DNA from: Ophiocordyceps camponoti-saundersi (nom. inval.)
Taxonomy: Eukaryota; Ascomycota; Sordariomycetes; Hypocreales; Ophiocordycipitaceae
Direction: 5' to 3'
DNA length: 10,011 bases
Assembly: GCA_003339415.1 (NCBI GenBank)
Contig: PDHQ01000625.1
Span: forward strand, 1-10,011
Both the position numbers and the translations under genes were made by a program. Under the pieces are notes generated by a model. The model saw only the letters and a program-made list of their open reading frames with translations, ran no database searches and was not told the DNA's origin. Below are positions 7,546 to 10,011 of this stretch, piece after piece (within the stretch, counting starts at the first letter, position 1; every line of letters begins with the position of its first letter).

Positions 7546-7860
7546 ATTAGAAACCTTATTTACTACGTATCTTTTATATACGTAGCTTACTAATTTTAGT
7601 ATCGCCGAAACTAATTTATCTAAATCGCCGGATATTGCTTTATTTTATAAAAGTAATATCTATACGGATATAGATAGCGAAAACCCTTCCGTTTATTATA
7701 AGCACTCTAGCTAGTAGCGGGATACCTTTTTATATATATAATAAGTAATACGAGGGAAAAAAAAATTATATAATAACTAACTTATAAACTTTATATATAT
7801 TAATCTTAATTATATAAACTATAATAAGCTTTTCCTTATCTCTAAATTTATCCCTACTAT
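7546..7860. other. AT-rich stretch without a recognisable gene
   Basis: This interval separates the minus-strand relic from the long plus-strand relic. Both reading patterns fade into it. It has an A-tract at about 7757-7765 and many TATATA strings, and could hold the decayed promoters of two divergent genes, since the relics point away from each other. No specific site can be supported. Confidence 0.4.
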
Positions 7861-9957
7861 TAATCCCCCCTACCTACTATTATATAAGGTAACGTTCTCC
7901 CTATCGTAATCTTACCTTATAAAACCGGTACCCTTTTACGCCCCTCGCCTCCTCGACTTATAAACCTAACCGATACCGGTAACGTAATATATTAGCATTA
8001 TCCTATTCCCTACCTAACGCGTCTTATATCCTATATACTACCTTAAGCTAAGTAACGAAGCCTCGCTTTTTTAAACTAGCACGGTTTCGACGCCTTACTC
8101 TTATATAATTATCGTTTATAAGTTCTTAATACCGCTTTCGAGATAGACCTTACCGATATCGCGGCCGATAAAGGTCTTACTTATACCGTTACCCGGGACG
8201 CCTACGTTATAGTTAACGCTAAGCTAGATACCTTTTATTATAATTAGCAGCTCGTATACGGCATAGCTTAGCTATCTATAAACGATATTACGAGATAAAA
8301 CTAATAAATACCGCGTACTTATAATAAAAAGCCTCTATTTCCTTACGATATATTACTATTTATATCGCTAGAATTTCGATACCCGTAGCTACCCGGATTA
8401 GTTAACGATACGGGATATAGCTATATAGTTCGATTTTTCGTTAAACGCGATACGTAAGAATCCGATAGCTCTAAGGTATATTCTACGTCTTCGAGTCTAG
8501 CAGAGTATCCCGGTAATATCCCCGATACCGCCCTATTATCTATTAGAGACTTATATACCTTAAAAATAATACCGCTACCTTACTTACCTCCCCGCCCCGG
8601 CTAGTGTCTTTACCCGCCGAATAGCGTTAACGTAGATAATAATAGAGTATATACTATCTTTTCGGACGGGCTTAACCTCTTAGCGTTTAAGTTAGATAGA
8701 GATATACGGTATAAGTTAGCTAATAATAAGACCCCGGATATTACCTTACCTTACTATTATATAATAATAGATTATAAAGATAGTCCCCTCGAAGCTACCG
8801 GCTACGCCTCGCAGCCTTATAACGAGCCCCTTATATACTGCCACTTCTCGGGCATATATCTTAGTATATTTAAGATAAAGTAACTACTAGTAATGCCGCT
8901 TTTACCGGCGTTCGTATAAGCCGCGGAGGACGATAGTTTATTATCTAAGGTCGCCGCGACTAACTCCTCGTAGCCTTTTAAAAGCGCGTCGTTAAAGTGC
9001 GAGGACTCGGCACGCGCTATATAAGCTCTTCTCGCTAGCGAACTAAATAAGGCCGACACGCTACGATAATATCTTTCTTAGTAATATAATATAACGTCGA
9101 TTAATAGAAGCTGCAAAATAGCTACGGGTAGTAGGGAAAGCTTATATATTCTTTTACGTTCCTCTAACGTTAACCCGCGCCCTTTTTATTTTTACGATAG
9201 TTAAGTATATCTTCCCTTTTCGTAGGCTAATATTTTTTATTTTTTTTTAAAAAAAAAAATAGAAAAAAAAAAATTATCTTATAGGAAACCTATACTCTTA
9301 ACAAATAGCATATATTAAACGCTAATAGTAACCGTAATATATTATATATTCTAACGTCCTCGCCGCTATCTATATAGTCTTTTATAACTAGGGCTATTTA
9401 AGCCGTCCCTTATAGTTAGGTAAGAAACCCTTTATCTTCGCCACGCCGCTTAAAATAGAGCTAACTTTACTACTATTTCGAACTATTACCTGCCCTTTAT
9501 CTTCTATTTATTTATACGCCCACCTTTAGAAGAAACCGATATCCCTAAGCATATATGCGAAAAGGTAGTAAAGACTTTTTTAAGCGTAATATACTTCTCT
9601 CTCTTCCTATTACCCGTCTTAAACTTATAACGAAGTCCTTTATATTACTAATTTACTTTATATATCGGTATATACCTTAAGTATAATAGAGTACGTAGTT
9701 TGTAAAATATTTATCTTTCCTAAGCTAGCTATTACTTATCTACTTAACGCGATACTATTCTCCTCTTAACTCCGTCTAGGCACGTCTTTGAACCCGCAAT
9801 AACCTTAATAACTATCTATACTAATACTTAGTCTTTTTTTAAGATAAACTACCTCGCCCTTTATTTTACTATTATTATTAGAATATACGCCTTCCTGCCG
9901 TTATCTAACCTTATTTTAACTATAACTCCCTACTTTATAATATTACCGGTTAACTAG
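7861..9957 (+). pseudogene. Long single-phase degenerate coding relic, about 700 codons, unknown family
   Basis: One plus-strand phase (codons starting at 7861) reads as protein for about 2.1 kb with no change of phase. I count 36 in-phase stops, all TAA or TAG and none TGA, about 5 percent of codons, near what one expects if Gln and Trp codons were converted. The longest stop-free runs are 8605-8880 (92 codons), 9454-9627 (58) and 8458-8601 (48). Over 8521-8880 this phase has 1 stop while the next phase has 10. Codons favour G or A first and pyrimidine last. Samples are FEIDLTDIAADKGLTYTVTR (8137-8196), FSDGLNLLAFKLDRDIRYKL (8659-8718), a charged helix-like stretch at 8920-9066 and a hydrophobic end at 9830-9954. 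The hydrophobicity is partly a RIP effect (Ala to Val, Thr to Ile, Met to Ile). I see no polymerase, transposase or helicase motif. The start is lost and may lie upstream of 7861; the end is uncertain. Confidence 0.65.
9234..9273. repeat. T-tract / A-tract inverted block
   Basis: A run of T (T8 at 9241-9248) is followed directly by A11 (9249-9259) and, after TAG, by another A11 (9263-9273). The block could fold as a T/A hairpin. It lies inside the long relic, where it would encode Phe- and Lys-rich sequence in phase. Such homopolymer runs may be slippage products and are also places where assembly errors arise. Confidence 0.8.
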
Positions 9958-9964
9958 GTTCTTA

Positions 9965-9967
<3 letters not shown>

Positions 9968-10000
<33 letters not shown>
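9968..10000. repeat. (TA)n microsatellite
   Basis: A perfect TA dinucleotide run of 33 bases lies at the right end of the window, just after the readable part of the long relic. RIP of CA/TG repeats would produce TA repeats, so an ancestral (CA)n tract is one possible origin; simple slippage is another. The length may vary between isolates or be misassembled. Confidence 0.95.
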
Positions 10001-10003
<3 letters not shown>

Positions 10004-10011
10004 CTATATAG

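Larger units (their letters stand above)
1..10011. other. RIP-mutated, gene-poor repeat block
   Basis: CpA and TpG are nearly missing over the whole window while TpA is very common and CpG is plentiful. Two hand-counted 60-base lines (541-600 and 8161-8220) have no CA or TG at all but five and seven CG. This is the expected footprint of repeat-induced point mutation, the premeiotic C-to-T process of filamentous ascomycetes that prefers CpA and acts on duplicated DNA. Stops in the coding relics are TAA or TAG, as expected if CAA, CAG and TGG were converted. Remaining C and G sit mainly in CpG, CpC and CpT. Dinucleotide counts for the whole window were not computed. Some pockets keep a few CA/TG steps, for example 2820-2960, 6530-6545 and 9780-9800. 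Confidence 0.9.

Noticed and set aside
8173..8208. Walker-A-like reading on the minus strand (VGVPGNGIS)
   Set aside because: The essential lysine is missing, the surrounding minus-strand phase is rich in stops, and the plus strand has the stronger coding signal here.
8817..9059. 80-codon minus-strand ORF with an ATG start
   Set aside because: It lies antisense to the long plus-strand relic, which has unbroken phase on both sides of it. Conversion of Gln codons on one strand leaves leucine codons on the other, so antisense open stretches are expected. Reading beyond the ORF on the minus strand soon becomes stop-rich.
1..10011. Mitochondrial or organellar origin because of the many TA-rich strings
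   Set aside because: CpG is abundant and the bias is specific to CpA/TpG loss, which points to nuclear RIP and not to organellar AT enrichment.
1..10011. Alternative genetic code (TAA/TAG read as Gln), which would open the long frames
   Set aside because: It would make 7861-9957 open, but ATG codons are also almost absent and CA/TG is depleted in non-coding repeats too, so mutation explains the pattern better than recoding.
1..10011. Centromere
   Set aside because: RIP-mutated transposon relics are typical of some fungal centromeres, but nothing in this sequence distinguishes a centromere from other heterochromatin; CENP-A mapping would be needed.

Overview
The window looks like a decayed, repeat-rich, gene-poor block from a filamentous ascomycete (Pezizomycotina) genome that has been through intense repeat-induced point mutation (RIP). 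CpA and its complement TpG are almost absent, TpA is in great excess, and CpG, CpC and CpT are kept. For example, positions 541-600 hold no CA or TG but five CG, and 8161-8220 hold no CA or TG but seven CG. That pattern fits RIP (C to T in CpA context) and not ordinary CpG-methylation decay. The species cannot be named from this window. I see no intact gene, no rRNA, no tRNA and no CRISPR array.

Conventional ORF finding fails here because RIP removes ATG (to ATA) and turns CAA, CAG and TGG into TAA or TAG. Reading through TAA/TAG shows several stretches that still behave like protein-coding sequence. Plus-strand remnants lie at about 306-639, 1503-1798, 2208-2603, 3108-3251, 3651-3800, 4682-5510 and, longest and clearest, 7861-9957 (about 700 codons in one unbroken phase). 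A minus-strand remnant lies at about 7545-6293.

Layout. 1-180: pyrimidine-rich low complexity. 306-640: coding relic. 620-1500: array of short dispersed repeats, then a 118-bp-period and a 165-bp-period direct duplication. 1503-1800: coding relic split between two phases. 1844-2086: GGGGATTTAAACCCC-type repeats, three of them in 25-bp tandem. 2208-2610: relic ending in a basic Gly/Arg-rich tail. 3315-3610 and 5522-5806: two diverged direct repeats that look like LTRs of one retrotransposon family, enclosing about 1.9 kb with two coding relics. 5807-6290: AT-rich, nothing recognisable beyond a short direct repeat. 6293-7545: minus-strand relic. 7546-7860: AT-rich, no feature. 7861-9957: long plus-strand relic. 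9968-10000: (TA)n.

The most sensible reading is nested, decayed mobile elements silenced by RIP. I could not assign any relic to a protein family with confidence. I found no working biological system; the points worth following are the long single-phase relic at 7861-9957, the repeat array at 620-1500 and the completeness of the RIP signature.
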